From assembly GCA_905221605.1 (NCBI GenBank), contig CAJNDS010002259.1, positions 310,001 through 374,000 of the forward strand: a DNA stretch of 64,000 nt, read 5' to 3'. Made by a program: the position numbers and the translations under genes. The stretch is from Symbiodinium natans (taxonomy: Eukaryota; Sar; Dinophyceae; Suessiales; Symbiodiniaceae). Position 1 is the first letter of the stretch; every line of letters begins with the position of its first letter. Positions 1 to 11,949 of the stretch are shown in pieces. The notes beneath the pieces are model-generated. The model had not been told where the DNA came from, ran no database searches, and saw only the letters and a list, made by a program, of their open reading frames with translations.

Positions 1-873
1 ACTATAATCGAATGTTTTCGGGCTTTCGGTTTAGGGTGTAGGGTTTAGGGTTTAGGGTTTAAGGTTTAGGGTCCAGGTTCCCATGAGAATGACAGCGTTT
101 CTGGAGATGATTACGTTCAAGGAGTTTCCCTGAGGTATTATTTGTGAAAAGCTGCTCAAGCACCCGCAGCACAAAGCAAATCCATCTCTTGGTTGCGTAG
201 TCCTCGTTTTCGACGTTCTTTTCGACACCATGGCCCAAACTTTAAACCGTGAACCCTTCATAAGCCCTAAACCTTCTGCGCCCTAAACCTTTCCAGAATC
301 CAAGTGAGCAAAGCCGTAGCAAATCTGCCCAGCCCAAGCCCAAACTCATCAGCCTTCTGACGTTCCGGATCTGGCACAAGGCACAAAAGCGAGGTCCCAG
401 TGGGCTCTTTTTTTCGCTTTTGGGTTTCTTATAAAGCTACCCAATACCAAACCGAGCTACAGGGATTCCCATGGAAAAAGAAGTCCCGCCCCACGAAAAA
501 ACACGACCCGAGACCCAAAAATCCAGAACCCCGAGCCCCAGATCTTAAACCTCCAAATCCTTTCCACACAGATCACCCACAACACTCACGTCGAATGCCT
601 GTGTCACTAGTAGAGGCCTGTAATTTTTTTCTCGGGAGATCAGTCCACACGATCTAATGGTTTATGGGGTTCGGAGGGCCCCAAACTTTCATCTTACCAA
701 GGCTAAACGCTAAAGCCTCTTCAACCTCTAGACTCTAGACCGTAAAACCCTAGAACCCTACAAACCCTAAAACTCCAAAACCCTACAACCGAAAACCCTA
801 AAACTCTAAAACCCCAAAACCCCAAAACCCTAAAACCCTAAAACTCTAAAGGCTTTGCATTGGGCCGTTTCAG
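1..873. other. No gene assigned; telomere-like tracts with two unique stretches
   Basis: TTTAGGG and CCCTAAA-type tracts occupy 25-75 and about 700-850. The unique stretches at 75-260 and 300-650 are open in short frames on both strands, but I could not tie any frame to a family or to the channel exons that follow. Confidence 0.4.
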
Positions 874-930
874 CCTGAAGCCACGAAGCGCGCCAGGTTG
901 TTCGACTTGCTCGACGATGGCTCTGGGCAG
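874..930 (+). CDS. Channel-like gene, EF-hand exon 1
   Basis: Acceptor CGTTTCAG precedes CCT GAA GCC; donor CAG|GTCTGC follows. It encodes PEATKRARLFDLLDDGSGQ, the entering helix and first half of an EF-hand. It ends in phase 0, joining GTG ACC TAC of the next exon. Confidence 0.65.
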
Positions 931-3900
931 GTCTGCGTAAGCCCGAAGCCCTAAACCCAGAGTTTAGGGTTTAGGGTTTCGGGTTTAGGTTTTAGGGTTT
1001 AGGGTTTGGGTTTAGGGTTTGGCGGCGCAGGGTCTGGGGTTTGGGGGTTTAGGGGTAGTATTCCAATTACGAGGTGGTGGTTGAGAACAGCAGACGTGCT
1101 ACCACGGGCATACTTCTCGGAGAGGTGACCTACGACGTCTTCATCAAAGGGTGCATGCGCCTGAAGGGACAAGCACGCTCACAAGATGTCATCAGATGCT
1201 TGGCCGCGTTTAGGGTCTTATAATTGGGGTTATTGCCCTAAACCCTTTACCCTAAACCACCTATAATTGGGGTTATAAGTACCCATGAACCTCCCCAAGT
1301 AGTGCAGAAACCACTCAGAGCGACTCCTCAGAGTAGCAAGCCAAGACCAAAATTGTACATCCAGTCGGGTGTTAGGGGTCAGGGTTTGGGGTTTGGGGTT
1401 TTGGGTTTAGGGTTTAGGGTTTAGGGTTTCGGGTTTAGGGTGTCATGATGTTCTTGGCGTGGGTCTTGCGAGCCAAGGCATTCTCTATGATCAGGAGAAG
1501 ATTATGAAGAAGTGTCATGAGATGAGCGCCAGCCTCGCCGCTTCCGCAGAAGATAGAAGCACTTCAACCCTAAGGCCGAAACCCCTGAGATTCCTGCACC
1601 CTTAGCCATATGGACCCCTACACCCTCAACCCTAAAGGCCCTAAACCCTACACCCTAAGTCCTAAGCTTCAACACGACCCCGACACTCCTTTAGAACCCC
1701 AGGACCGTTGCCAGGCCCGAAACCCTGCAATTCAAGGTTTCATGGGTTTCGGGTTTACCCAAAGGGATGTGTTTCAATTATTCTGCATTCTTATTATTAT
1801 CATTGTCGTTACTATTAATTAGGTTATTATTACTATGTCTTTGTTGTTTAGGGCATAAACTGGGTGGGGGTTCTTTTTGAGTATGTTTTTTTGGTGTTTT
1901 TTTGGTTTTCTAAACCCTAAACCCTAAAACCCTAAAACCCTAAAACCCTAAAAACCCTAAAACCCTAAAACCCTAAAACCCTAACACCCTAAAACCCTAA
2001 AACCCTAAAAACCTAAAACCCTACAACCCTAAACCCTAAAACCCTAAAGCCCTAAAACCCTAAAACCGTAAAACCCCAAAACCCTAAAACCCTAAAACCC
2101 TACAACCCTAAAACCCTAAAACCCTAAAACCCTAAAACCCTAAAACCCTAAAACCCTAAAACCCTAAAACCCTAAACCCTAAACCTAACCCCTAATTAAA
2201 CCCTAAACTCTAAACCCCAAGCCCCAAACCCCTAAACCCTAAACCCTAAGCCCAAAAACATACCCCAAAAAAAAGCCAAAAAAAAAAACCCCCCCCCCCC
2301 AAAAAAAAAAAAAAAAAAAAAAGACTCCGCATAAGCTCCCAAGTGAGGAAGCCAGAGCCAACAAAAAGCGACATTTGAGCCGTCAGGTCCGGTGGTCATT
2401 TTAAAGTGCCAGCATTTATTCTTAGTAGCTGAATGAGTACACTTTACACTTTTTGGGATACTACACTCCCCTATAGACCTGAAAGTGCACTCTGTTTTGG
2501 GGCCTGTGCACTCAGCAACTAAGTATTCTGAAAGCAGCGACCGCCCTTAAAAGAGTTTGAACGGGGTGCCCAGGCCCGAACACTACTTTCGGCGCCGCAT
2601 TTCACCAATGTGGTTCCCTTACAACTCCCTCGTTTTGAAATAAGCTACCCGGAACACCCCCAAAGGGTCCATGTACCTATATAGTAGATACTTGGGCCTT
2701 AAAGGGGTTCCTATATAGTAGCTCTAGGGGCCAAGTATATACTATATAGGTACATGGACTTTTAGGGACCCATTATAGGTCCTTAAACGACGGCTACCAG
2801 GGTGCAAGCGCCTTAAGTGTTCAGGGCTTCAAGTGGATGTGTCCGAAGTTAGGGGTACCTTCTTGGGGTCCTCAATTATACGGGTATTTGGGAGGCCATA
2901 TGAGGGGTGAAGCCCTAAACCCTGAACCCTGAACCCTGAACCCTAAACCCTAAACCCTAAACCCCAAGCCCTAAACCCTGAACCCTAAACCCTAAACCCT
3001 AAACCCTAAACCCTAAACCCCCAAGTCTGTTTTGGGGCCTCCGAGGGCAGCGTGGAGCGGACACTGCGGACCTTAGTGGCTTCCGTGGGGCGCCTGGAAG
3101 CAGGGCTCGGCTTTCGGCTCTGAACACAAAACTTGGGATGCTACCCCTTTCTCGTAACAGTCCTTATTCGGGATTATCCAAACTTCCTAAACTCTGAACC
3201 CCTGAGCCGCGCGCTTTCGAGGTTCGGGAGTTGGTGTTCAAGAGCTGGGGCAGGGGAGATTTTGGACCTAGTGTGTGGGGTCTCTTGAAGCCGGCTTCAA
3301 TGAACCCCAGGCCCTAAACCCTGAGTTCAGAACCCTCTAAGCCCTGAACCCTAAACCCTCAACCCTAAACCCTAAACCCTAAACTAAACCTCAGACCCAC
3401 AGACTTCGGCCTCCTAAACTCCGAAACCCTGCACCCCTTAAGCCCCCCAGCTATGCTCTGCAGCCCTAAGCTCAAATCCCTAAACCCTAAACCCTAAACC
3501 CTAAACCCTAAACCCTAAACCCTAAACCCTGAGCCTTTCCGCTTAGTGTTCTAGGACCCCAAAGTAGCCCCTTAATCGCCCTTTTCCTAGGTTGTCGGTT
3601 CTCTTAAACGGCGCCCGTTTTATGCCCCTGGGCTACTCTTGGGGCCGTATCTAGGGGTCGTAATAGTTGCTGATGGTATTTCCTTCTGGTCCCCTTATAA
3701 TAATACTAGAATAACCCCCAAAACCCTATTCTATTTATTGATGCGTTGAGGGCTGTGCGCTGCTACAGGGGGGCCAGCCGAGGTCTGTGCAGTGGAGAGG
3801 GGGTCCACTGTTTTTAGGTTGTGCTTGGAGGTTCATGGGTAGCCACACACGGAGGCTAGGAGTAAGGTAAGTATAACTAGAACTGGTTGCAATCTTATTT

Positions 3901-4302
3901 AGGGTACTGTACCTATAACTTATAGGCCTTCTTAAAACGAGCCGTGAACCTCCAAGTAGGGTTTCGGGTCAAGACCGAAGTCTACGGTGGTCTAGGCTTC
4001 AGGGTTCAGGGTTCTTAGGGTTTAGAGTTGATAGGGTTGATAGGGTTTGGGGTTTAGGGTTTAGGGTCTAGTTCTTTCCGTGGGAGGGTTTGTAATACAT
4101 ATCTCCGATCCACTCCATAAATCCCAAAGAAGCCCTAATCCCATACCACCCAAAATCCTGACGCCTAAGCACCCTAAACCCTAAGCCCTATGTCCTAAGC
4201 CCTAACCCTACACCCTAAACCCCAAACCCCAAACCCCAAACCCCAAACGCGGAGGCGAAGGCGGAGCCGGATGCGAAGAGAGGCCGGGACGCACTGAGTT
4301 GA
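874..4302 (+). CDS. EF-hand cation-channel-like protein, C-terminal end (5 exons)
   Basis: Proposed exons are 874-930, 1125-1197, 1478-1551, 3046-3099 and 4255-4302, each flanked by AG on the left and GT, GC or GA on the right, with compatible phases. Joined, they read through an EF-hand-like helix (ARLFDLLDDGSGQ), then TYDVFIKGCMRLKGQARSQ, then a charged coil (DQEKIMKKCHEMSASLAAS, SVERTLRTLVASVGRLEA), ending RGRDALS and TGA. Dinoflagellate voltage-gated ion-channel proteins typically carry an EF-hand followed by a conserved GC(L/M)RL(K/R)G-x-A-(R/K)-x-x-D segment after the last membrane helix; the match to that segment is the basis of the call. The pore region is not in this window, so the protein is 5'-partial here. 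The EF loop lacks the usual first Asp and the twelfth-position Glu, so calcium binding is doubtful. Confidence 0.65.
1125..1197 (+). CDS. Channel-like gene, EF-hand exon 2
   Basis: It starts after GGAGAG and ends before a GC donor at 1198. It encodes VTYDVFIKGCMRLKG followed by QARSQDVIR. This is the exon carrying the family-typical GC-x-RL-x-G segment. It ends in phase 1; T joins GC of the next exon to give Cys. Confidence 0.7.
1478..1551 (+). CDS. Channel-like gene, coil exon
   Basis: Acceptor GCCAAG|GC. It encodes ILYDQEKIMKKCHEM and SASLAASAE, a charged helix as found after the EF-hand in this class. The end is 1548 or 1551; both have a GA donor. Confidence 0.55.
1916..2175. repeat. CCCTAAAA (TTTTAGGG) octamer array
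   Basis: About 30 units, mostly CCCTAAAA rather than CCCTAAA, with a few ACCTAAAA or CCCTACAA variants. It lies in the proposed intron between channel exons 3 and 4. TTTTAGGG is the telomere unit known from Chlamydomonas; here it is a local homogenised variant. Confidence 0.85.
2421..2523. mobile_element. MITE-like foldback, family B copy 1
   Basis: The ends are inverted: CTTAGTAGCTGAATGAG at the left against CAGCAACTAAG at the right. A second diverged copy lies at 9361-9465. No coding capacity, about 103 bp. Confidence 0.55.
2668..2765. mobile_element. Foldback element (GTCCATGTACCTATATAGTA termini)
   Basis: GTCCATGTACCTATATAGTA at the left is matched in reverse complement by TACTATATAGGTACATGGAC at the right, a near-perfect 20-bp inverted repeat around a roughly 55-bp loop. 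It could be a MITE or an intronic hairpin. Confidence 0.65.
3046..3099 (+). CDS. Channel-like gene, coiled-coil exon
   Basis: Acceptor CTCCGAG|GGC and GC donor at 3100. It encodes GSVERTLRTLVASVGRLE, with heptad-like Leu/Val spacing. Phase 0 at both ends. Confidence 0.55.
3824..3959. mobile_element. MITE-like foldback, family A copy
   Basis: Left end CTTGGAGGTTCATGGGTAG is inverted at the right as GTGAACCTCCAAG. Related copies are at 20313-20450, 27007-27131, 27267-27420 and 39277-39411, with half copies near 1285, 20224 and 33763. The interior includes ATAACTAGAACTGGTTGCAA-type sequence shared with 27007 and 39277. Confidence 0.7.
4255..4302 (+). CDS. Channel-like gene, terminal exon with stop
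   Basis: Acceptor CGGAG|GCG. It encodes AKAEPDAKRGRDALS then TGA (4300-4302). A short hydrophilic tail is a reasonable end for this protein, but an exon this short can arise by chance. Confidence 0.45.
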   Translation, partial: AKAEPDAKRGRDALS

Positions 4303-7230
4303 GCTCGGGAGGGGCCCCCGAAACCCTCAACCCGAAACCCTGAACCTTTCTTGAGGGTTTAGGGTTTAGGGTTTGGGGTTTAGGGTTTAGGGTTTAGGGT
4401 TAAGGATTTAGGGTTTAGGGATTAGGGTTTTAGGGTTTTTTCGGTCGGTTGGATATTGGGATGTTTCCCCTTTCATGGGAGTTGTAGAATCCCGATTAAG
4501 GACCGTTAGTATAAGGGGAACATCCGAACTTCAACCCTAAACCCCTGAACCCTGCAATCTACATCTTCATCCTAGGCCCCATATGAGGGTTCTCTGGTTT
4601 AAGGGTTTAGGTTTCCGAGGGGAAAGGGTTTAGGGTTTAGGGTTTAGGGTTTAGGGTTTAGGGTTTAGGGTTTAGGGTTTAGGGTTTAGGGTTTAGGGTT
4701 TAGGGTTTAGGGTTTAGGGTTTCGTGGGTTTTTTTTTAAAGGTTCGTTGTTTCAGTTTCATTACACAAGAAAAGGCACCTAAACCCGAGAGAGTCTGCTT
4801 TGACGTTGTAGCAGCGTCAGAGTGCCCTTGGCATGCATAGAGCGGACGCATCGATCACGCTGAAAGGGTTTAGGGTTTAGGGTTTAGGGTTTAGGGTTTA
4901 GGGTTTAGGGTTTAGGGTTTAGGGTTTAGGGTTTAGGGTTTAGGAATATGATCCCAAGCCTAGGCTTCATGTCGTTCCCATGGCTCCAGGGGCACGGCCG
5001 AACAGAGCAGAGAAGTGTAGGGTTTAGGGTTTTGGGATTAGGGAGCAGTTTACATGACTTGATCATAGACAGCGCCAGCAACAATTGCTCTGCTTTGCAT
5101 GCTTTTGTGTTTATGTGCTTATAGGGTTTACATGGTCCGTTCTCTAAATCATGGTGCCTTTTGGGGTACCTTCAATAACAGGGGAGGCCTAAAAATAAGG
5201 AATCCAGAAAGGACCCTAATTGAGAGAAATCACCATATGGGCTCTAGGAAGTTCCGAGTTGAAATCCTTTCTCCATGAAGGCCTTCAATGTGCAAAGCAA
5301 CCTGGCAACTCGCCGAGCTTTGAGAAAAACCCGGGGCGCCCAGGCCGCCAAAGACCCCAGCAACCCTAAACCCCAAACCCGAAGCCCTAAACCCCAAACA
5401 CAAAACCCCACCCCGAAGTTGAACATGAACCTGCACCGGCTATACCCTGCAACCCCTTCAAAAGAGGCCGTTTGTAGGCTGGTTCAGGTTAGGGGGAGTA
5501 GAAGGCCTGATAGCCCATGCTGGAAGGTCGTTTGGCGGCACCGCCGTCAAAGGACGCAGTACTCTGTCATGCTGGGCTTTGGGCTTCGGACTTGTTGGCT
5601 CTGAACCCCTCAGCTGAAACCCTTAATAGTTAGAATTGGGTTTTGCTTTGGGGGTTAATGATTATAGTATTGTTATAAAGTGACCATAAGGGAATACTAT
5701 TGAGTAATTAGATTTGGGGCTAGATTTCCTTGCAAGCCACTTTCCATCGGAAAAAAGAGGGCCACCCGTTCTATTTTTCAGGGCTCAGAGGTTTGGGATT
5801 TTGGAGCGCAGGGTATGGAGACATGTCTTCGAGCTGGCTGCCGGGATTGTTAGGGTTTGGGGTTTAGGGTTTCGGGTTTAGGGATAAGGGTTTAGGGTTT
5901 AGGGTTTAGGGTGCCTTTTCTCGTGCTTTGTTGAGCCAAGCTCAGGGTTTGCGGTTACCCTGGAGCACCCTTAGACCCTTTACATCCGTTTCGAAAGGGA
6001 AGCATACCTTCTTGTGTATTTACCCTTTTCAGGGTTTAGTTTAGGGTTTAGGGTTTTTAAGGTTACTCTAGACTCGAGGTAGGGGTTAGGGGTCACAGGG
6101 AAGGACTCCGGCTCCCTCCGGCCCCAGACAGGACGACGCGCTGTCTGCTTCTGAAGACGGCAGCAACACCAGATTTACGGTGTAGGTGAAGTGAAAGTTT
6201 TGTTTTTGCTGGGGTTGCCGTGCTTGGTCGAGCTCACAGGGCTCAGGGCGGATGAAGGTTGCCACTGGTTTGATAGAAATACAAAAGGCTGCTTGTGGTG
6301 TTTGTTTTAGGGCCTAGGATTTACGATCTCTGCCCTCCCCCCCCCTCCTCCCCCCAAACCCCCTCCAATAAATATAGCGAGGCACAGCCCACCCAAGCCC
6401 GAGAACCTCCTCCCTACGTCCTGAGCACGAGCACTGCTTGCTGGCCATGGGGGTGCGGGCTCCCTGAAGGGCCTTCGCAGCTGATGCTCACGATGCTCGC
6501 AAGGGCCTTCGGCCTGAGAACTCATTCTGGGATGGGTTCTGTCCCTTCAGGGAACCCGAAGTTAGAGCTGAAAAGCCTAAACCCTAACTCCTGCATGTGG
6601 GTTGCGTGGGCCCGTGGCTTTTGGCTAGGTTGCTGGTGCCATAGACACCTTGCGGTTTAGGGTTTAGGGTTTAGGGTTTAGGGTTTAGGGTTTAGGGTTT
6701 AGGGTTCCCGGCTTAGGGCTTATAGGGCATAGGGTTTCGCTCGCCAGGATCAGTGCAATTCCAAATTCTGTGACATTCCCCAGAGAGTCCATTTGTAATA
6801 CTATTATGGATTTAGGGTTTAGGGTTTAGGGTTTAGGTACCCCAAAACCCTATTGAGTATGGTTTGTTGGTACCTAATTCCAGAATGGCAATACAAATGG
6901 ACCCTCTGGGTTCTCTGGCTCTGAGATTCCCAATGTCGAGCCATTTTCCACGTTCTGACGCAGATCCGTCGCATGAAAGAGAGGGCGGCTGCCCTTGTGC
7001 TGTAAAGCAAACGCCAGAAAGTTGGAACATGGTATTCCCTTCAGTATACCTTTTGGGGGAATGATGCGGATCAGGATGTTCCACCCTAAAATGTGTGTGA
7101 AGTGCAGTAACCTGACTATGGATCAGACCTTGGGTTGAACTGCACGGCGAAACATGAAGGTGGATGTTCCACCCTAAGCCCTAAACCCTAAACCCTAAAC
7201 CCTAAACCCTAAACCCTAAACCCTAAACCC
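4303..7230. other. No gene assigned; telomere-like tracts and unique islands
   Basis: Between the channel stop and 7.2 kb there are telomere-like arrays, the family C foldback at 4451-4526, and unique islands near 5270-5340, 5460-5600, 6090-6180, 6400-6560 and 6860-7130. These islands have short open frames on both strands. None was recognised. Confidence 0.5.
4451..4526. mobile_element. Short foldback, family C copy
   Basis: GGATATTGGGATGTTTCCCC at the left is partly inverted at the right in GGGGAACATCC, with a shared interior CCCGATTAAGGACCGTTAGT. Related sequences occur near 17656-17728, 42095-42200, 42258-42349 and 43160-43230. Confidence 0.5.
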
Positions 7231-7973
7231 TAAACCCTAAACCCTAAACCCTAATTCCAACTTTTTGCAGTTTACTGCATGAAGCTTGGTGACGCTGCGG
7301 GGTACCTTCGCAGAGCAAGGAGAGCCAGCTTTTCTGACAGGAGCATTGGGGGTTTAGGGTTTAGGGTTTAGGGTTTAGGGTTTAGGGTTTAGGGTTTAGG
7401 GTTTAGGGTTTGGGGTTTAGGGTTTAAAGTTTAGGGTTTAGGGTCAGAATGCCAGAGTCCCGAGGTCATTTCGAAGGGACAAAAACATGTGCAGACGACT
7501 AGCAAGATCTTAGGGGCACTGCAGCTACCCCGCTTTTCAAATCCAAGCATTTTTCAACAAGCTTCCAGCTGCTGCCAGCTGGTTCCACCCTCCGCCGACG
7601 CGAGCAGAATCTCAGATGCTCTTGAACCAACTGTTTTGGCTGCCCCAAACTTCGGTCAGAGTAGGTTTGGCAGTTCTCCCCCCCCCCCCCCTCTCCCAAA
7701 AAAAACAAAGATCCCTAAGACTCCAAGTTCACAGACACAAGCACCAGCTCTCAAAACGAATAGGGTTTAGGGGTTTATGGCACCTCTTTTTGGGCTATTT
7801 GGTGCCCTGCTGGAAACTCAGCCGGTATTGCAGCCACCAACGATCCGCGGATGCCGCTTCATCTCTGCGCCACCGCATCTGCCCTAGCCTCATTGGAAGT
7901 CAAAAAGGCGCACGTCGCAACCACCAAATGTAGTAGTAGGACCAGTTAGTAGAAGTAGAAGTAGAAGTAGAAG

Positions 7974-8230
<257 letters not shown>

Positions 8231-9360
8231 CCAATGAATGCTGCTAGTTATAGTAACAGTAGCAGTGCGAATATTCACAGCAAGAAAGATGCTAAGACTG
8301 ATAGTAACGTCAAGAGTAACATCCTGGATCATCAGAATGACACTGCGAAGAACAGCGATAGCGATGATAAGAATAGTAAGAACTATAAGGATAATAGTAA
8401 CAATGATCGTCGTAGTCATACTACTCTAATTGTCACGGTACTATATAGGAATGAGAATTATAGCAGTCATGGCAATTTTGGCGATGATGATTTACGACGA
8501 CCACGACCACCATCACCACCACCGTCGTGTAATTGTTGTTATGAGAATGAATTTCCGCTGGGTGTCTGAACTTCATCCGCCATCGGGAAGTGCCGGACTC
8601 CACCCCCGGCTTGTGAACTCACGAAACCGCAGATCTCAGCTGCCCTAAGCCCCAAATTTTACGTTCTAAAGCTGCAGGCCTTAACCTACACCCTATACAA
8701 TCTCAGCCTGAAACCCTAAACCCTAAACCCTAAACCCTAAACCCAAGACTCTTCTGAGTCCACGCTTGGAGCAGGAACAGCTGAGGTTCATCAAGAGGGA
8801 GCTGTCCCGAACCGAGGCCGAACATTCTGTGGGTTTAGGGTTTAGGGCTTAGGATTTAGGGTTTAGGGTTGAACATTCTGTGGGTTTGAGGGCTCACGGC
8901 CGTTTAGGGTCTTGTGTTGGGGGCTTTGCTTTAGGATTGGACGTCGAGAAATTCTGCGACAAGGCGAGGTCGAGATCCCAATCTGTTACTTCGAGTGGAC
9001 ATTTGTTTAGATGTTTAGGGGTTTAGGGGTTTAGGGTTTAGGGTTTAGCGGCTTCATGGGGGGCCTCTGGAGGCTTCAGGGCCCTCTGCCTTCAAAGCAC
9101 CTCTTCTGATAGATTTCGCATGGCGGCACTAGTTCCGCGACCCTCAGTGTCTCAGAGCCCCCTATTACTATCGCCCACCTGGACGGCCCAAATCATACCA
9201 CCCCCGTCTATACTACCCCAAGGTTCCCCCACTAAATGACCTTAATTCCCTAAATAGCCTTGACTCTGGGGAGGAAAGTATAGAGGGGGTAGTGGGGGAA
9301 CCCATGACATGAGGACTTAATACCTACTTCTCTGTAGGTTCTTCTAGATCCCCTTAGTTA

Positions 9361-9465
9361 AACTTAGCAGCTGAGTGAGCACACTTTACACTCTTTGGGA
9401 TACTATAATCCCCTGTAGAACTGAAAGTGTACACTATTTTGGGGCTTATGAACTCAGCAACTAGG
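9361..9465. mobile_element. MITE-like foldback, family B copy 2
   Basis: Same layout as 2421-2523: CTTAGCAGCTGAGTGAG at the left, then ACACTTTACACTCTTTGGGA, and CTCAGCAACTAGG at the right. The two copies are clearly related along their full length but diverged. Confidence 0.55.
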
Positions 9466-9649
9466 ATTATGGGGGGGGGGGGGGGGGGGGAGGGGAGTTT
9501 TGAGGGGGGTAGTAGGGGAACCCCCTAAACCCTAAACCCTAAACCCTAAACCTCAATGCCATGACCAAAGTGCAATTCGGGCTGCCAGGAGACCACGCGG
9601 GTGCTGGAGGGAATGCTGGCACCGCTCCGCATGTTGCGTGCAGTAGGGG

Positions 9650-9890
9650 TTTAGGGGTTCGGGGGTTTAGGGTTTAGGGTTTAGGGTTAGGGTTTCGGGT
9701 TTAGGGGTTTAGGGGTTAGGGGTTTAGGGGTTTAGGGGGTTTAGGGGGTTTAGGGGTTTAGGGGTTTAGGGGTTTAGGGGTTTAGGGGTTTAGGGGTTTA
9801 GGGGTTTAGGGGTTTAGGGGTTTAGGGGTTTAGGGGGTTAAGGGGGTTTAGGGATTTAGGGGTTTAGGGGTTTAGGGGTTTAGGGTTCAG
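9650..9890. repeat. TTTAGGGG octamer array
   Basis: About 25 tandem units of TTTAGGGG with occasional TTTAGGGGG, instead of the seven-base unit used elsewhere. A second local variant of the telomere-like motif. Confidence 0.9.
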
Positions 9891-10209
9891 GGTTCCCTGA
9901 ATTCCGCGCCAAACCTTGAACCCTCCACCCTGGGCCCCGATATCCTATACTTCCAGGCACCTATAAACCCGCTAGTCTAAACGCTCTAAACCCTCTAAAC
10001 CCTACAGCCTAAGTCTATACTTCCAATAGTTTGGTTTCGGGAACTTGAAGAACCGAGAGAGCGGCAGGCGCAGCTGCGTTTTTTTTTTTTGAAGCTTGTG
10101 TTGGGATCCCCAGTTTTTCGGGTTCAGGGTTTAGGGTTTAGGGGGATTTAGGGTTTAGGGCTTAGGGCTTAGGGCGGTTTAGGGTTTAGGTTTTAGGGTT
10201 AGGGTTTAG

Positions 10210-10680
10210 TCTCCCTGACAAGCGCACTTTAACCAAAAAGGGCACCCTTTGCATTCCGAGTTTACTGGGTCGAGGTTATTACAAGCAGCTGTACATAGGT
10301 AGTTCTCCAAAATAGTCTTGAAGGGTCTCCTCTATAATACGCAACTGTATGATAAGAACACAAACGGGACCCTGATTTTGAGAGCTTCCCACATGTCTTT
10401 GCATTTATATGTCATAAAGATCGGGGAATATACACATGTAGATGTGTGTGTGTGGGTGTTGGTATACAGTGGTCTGTTCATATGTGCAAGGGAACGTGGT
10501 ACCACGATTTACGCTACGGTGTGGAAGCACACTTTCAACAGCATACACGCATCAAAATCATGGTCCTCTGAGTCCGTGCAGGGCAAAGTTGATCCCACAT
10601 TCAAAATCCATGCAACTTCGGACCTGCTGTGAAACACACGAAGGACCCTAAGCCATGGAGCCTGAGATCTTAACACCCAA
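10210..10680. other. AT-richer unique stretch, nothing recognised
   Basis: A 104-codon open frame runs at 10318-10632 on +, but its composition is that of unconstrained AT-rich DNA and no motif or family was recognised. Probably non-coding. Confidence 0.4.
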
Positions 10681-11949
10681 GACCAAACCCTAAACCCTAA
10701 ACCCTGAAACCCTAAACCCTAAACCCGAAACCCGAAACCCGAAACCCCAGGCGCCCAAGCTCTCCCTCGCCCCCCCCCCCCCCCCCCTCGCCTGCCAGCA
10801 CGAGAACCAAGAGAAAGCAGAGCGACTCCAAGCAGAGCTTCCCAGGCCGTCGTGTTAGGGATCCAACACCGTGTTTAGGGTTTAGGGTTTAGGGTTTTTT
10901 GTTGTGAAACTTAGGATTTTTCTGTTGGGTATGCAGGTTGTAGGGGCCTAGGATTTCCGACCCGAAGTAGAAGGGGGCTTTATATTATCGGAGCAATCTA
11001 CCAGGACCTACCAACATGTATGTTGAAAGGTGCAGGGAGGTTTTGGGCTTGAGGTTTTGGGCTTTGGGTTGTGGACTTTGCGGCTCGATCATACCCTACG
11101 TAACCCCTAAACCCCTTAAACCCTAAGCCCAAAATGGGTTTGCACCTTGGATTCGACGCCCCCAAAGGTTGCAATGTTGTTTTTGTTGTTTTTGTTGTTG
11201 CTTCTTTTCTCTTCTCTTTTGAAGAACGCCTTGGGGAATGTGAGGCCACATCTCGAAGTGGAGCAGGGGACTGATTTTTTAGGGTTTAGGGTTTAGGGCT
11301 TAGGGCCCTAAACCTAAACCCCAAAGGAGGGTGCAAGCTTATTATTCTGACACCTGAAAGCTTGGTGGGTCCATCGACCTCTACGGCACGAAGCCCCGTC
11401 TAAGCCAAACCCTCAACCCGAACATGAATTACTAAACCCTAAACCCTAAACCCTAAACCCTAAACCCTAAACCCTAGACCCTAAACCCTAAACCCTAAAC
11501 CCCAAACCCCAAACCCCAAACCCCAAACCCGAAACTAAACCCTAAGCCCCAAGCCCACAAGCCTCAACCAAGCTAGAGTCTTCAACCCAGCAGCCTCGAA
11601 CACCTCCAGCAGACAATCCTTGGCTTCTCTGTGAGGGTTTAGGGTTTAGGGTTTAGGGTTTAGGGTTTAGGGTTTAGGGTTTAGGGTTTAGGGTTTAGGG
11701 TTTAGGGTTTAGGGTTTAGGGTTTAGGGGCTCAGGGTTTAGGGCTTAGGGCTTAGGGATTAGACAGAAGCAGGACCTACAAAAGCATGAGCCCAGATCCC
11801 GGTTAGGGCTTGGGGTTGAGGGTTTAGGGTTTTTGGTTTAGGGCTTAGGGCTTAGGGCTTAGCGCTTAGGGTTTCTAAGCCCTGAAACCTCAAGAACAAC
11901 ACACCCTTGACCCTAAATCGGAAGCCCGCCATGCCAGCCCTAAACCCCA

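Noticed and set aside
11545-11635. Minus-strand exon (HREAKDCLLEVFEAAGLKT)
   Set aside because: Open and protein-like, but only about 28 codons, opposite to neighbouring exon chains, with no phase partner found.
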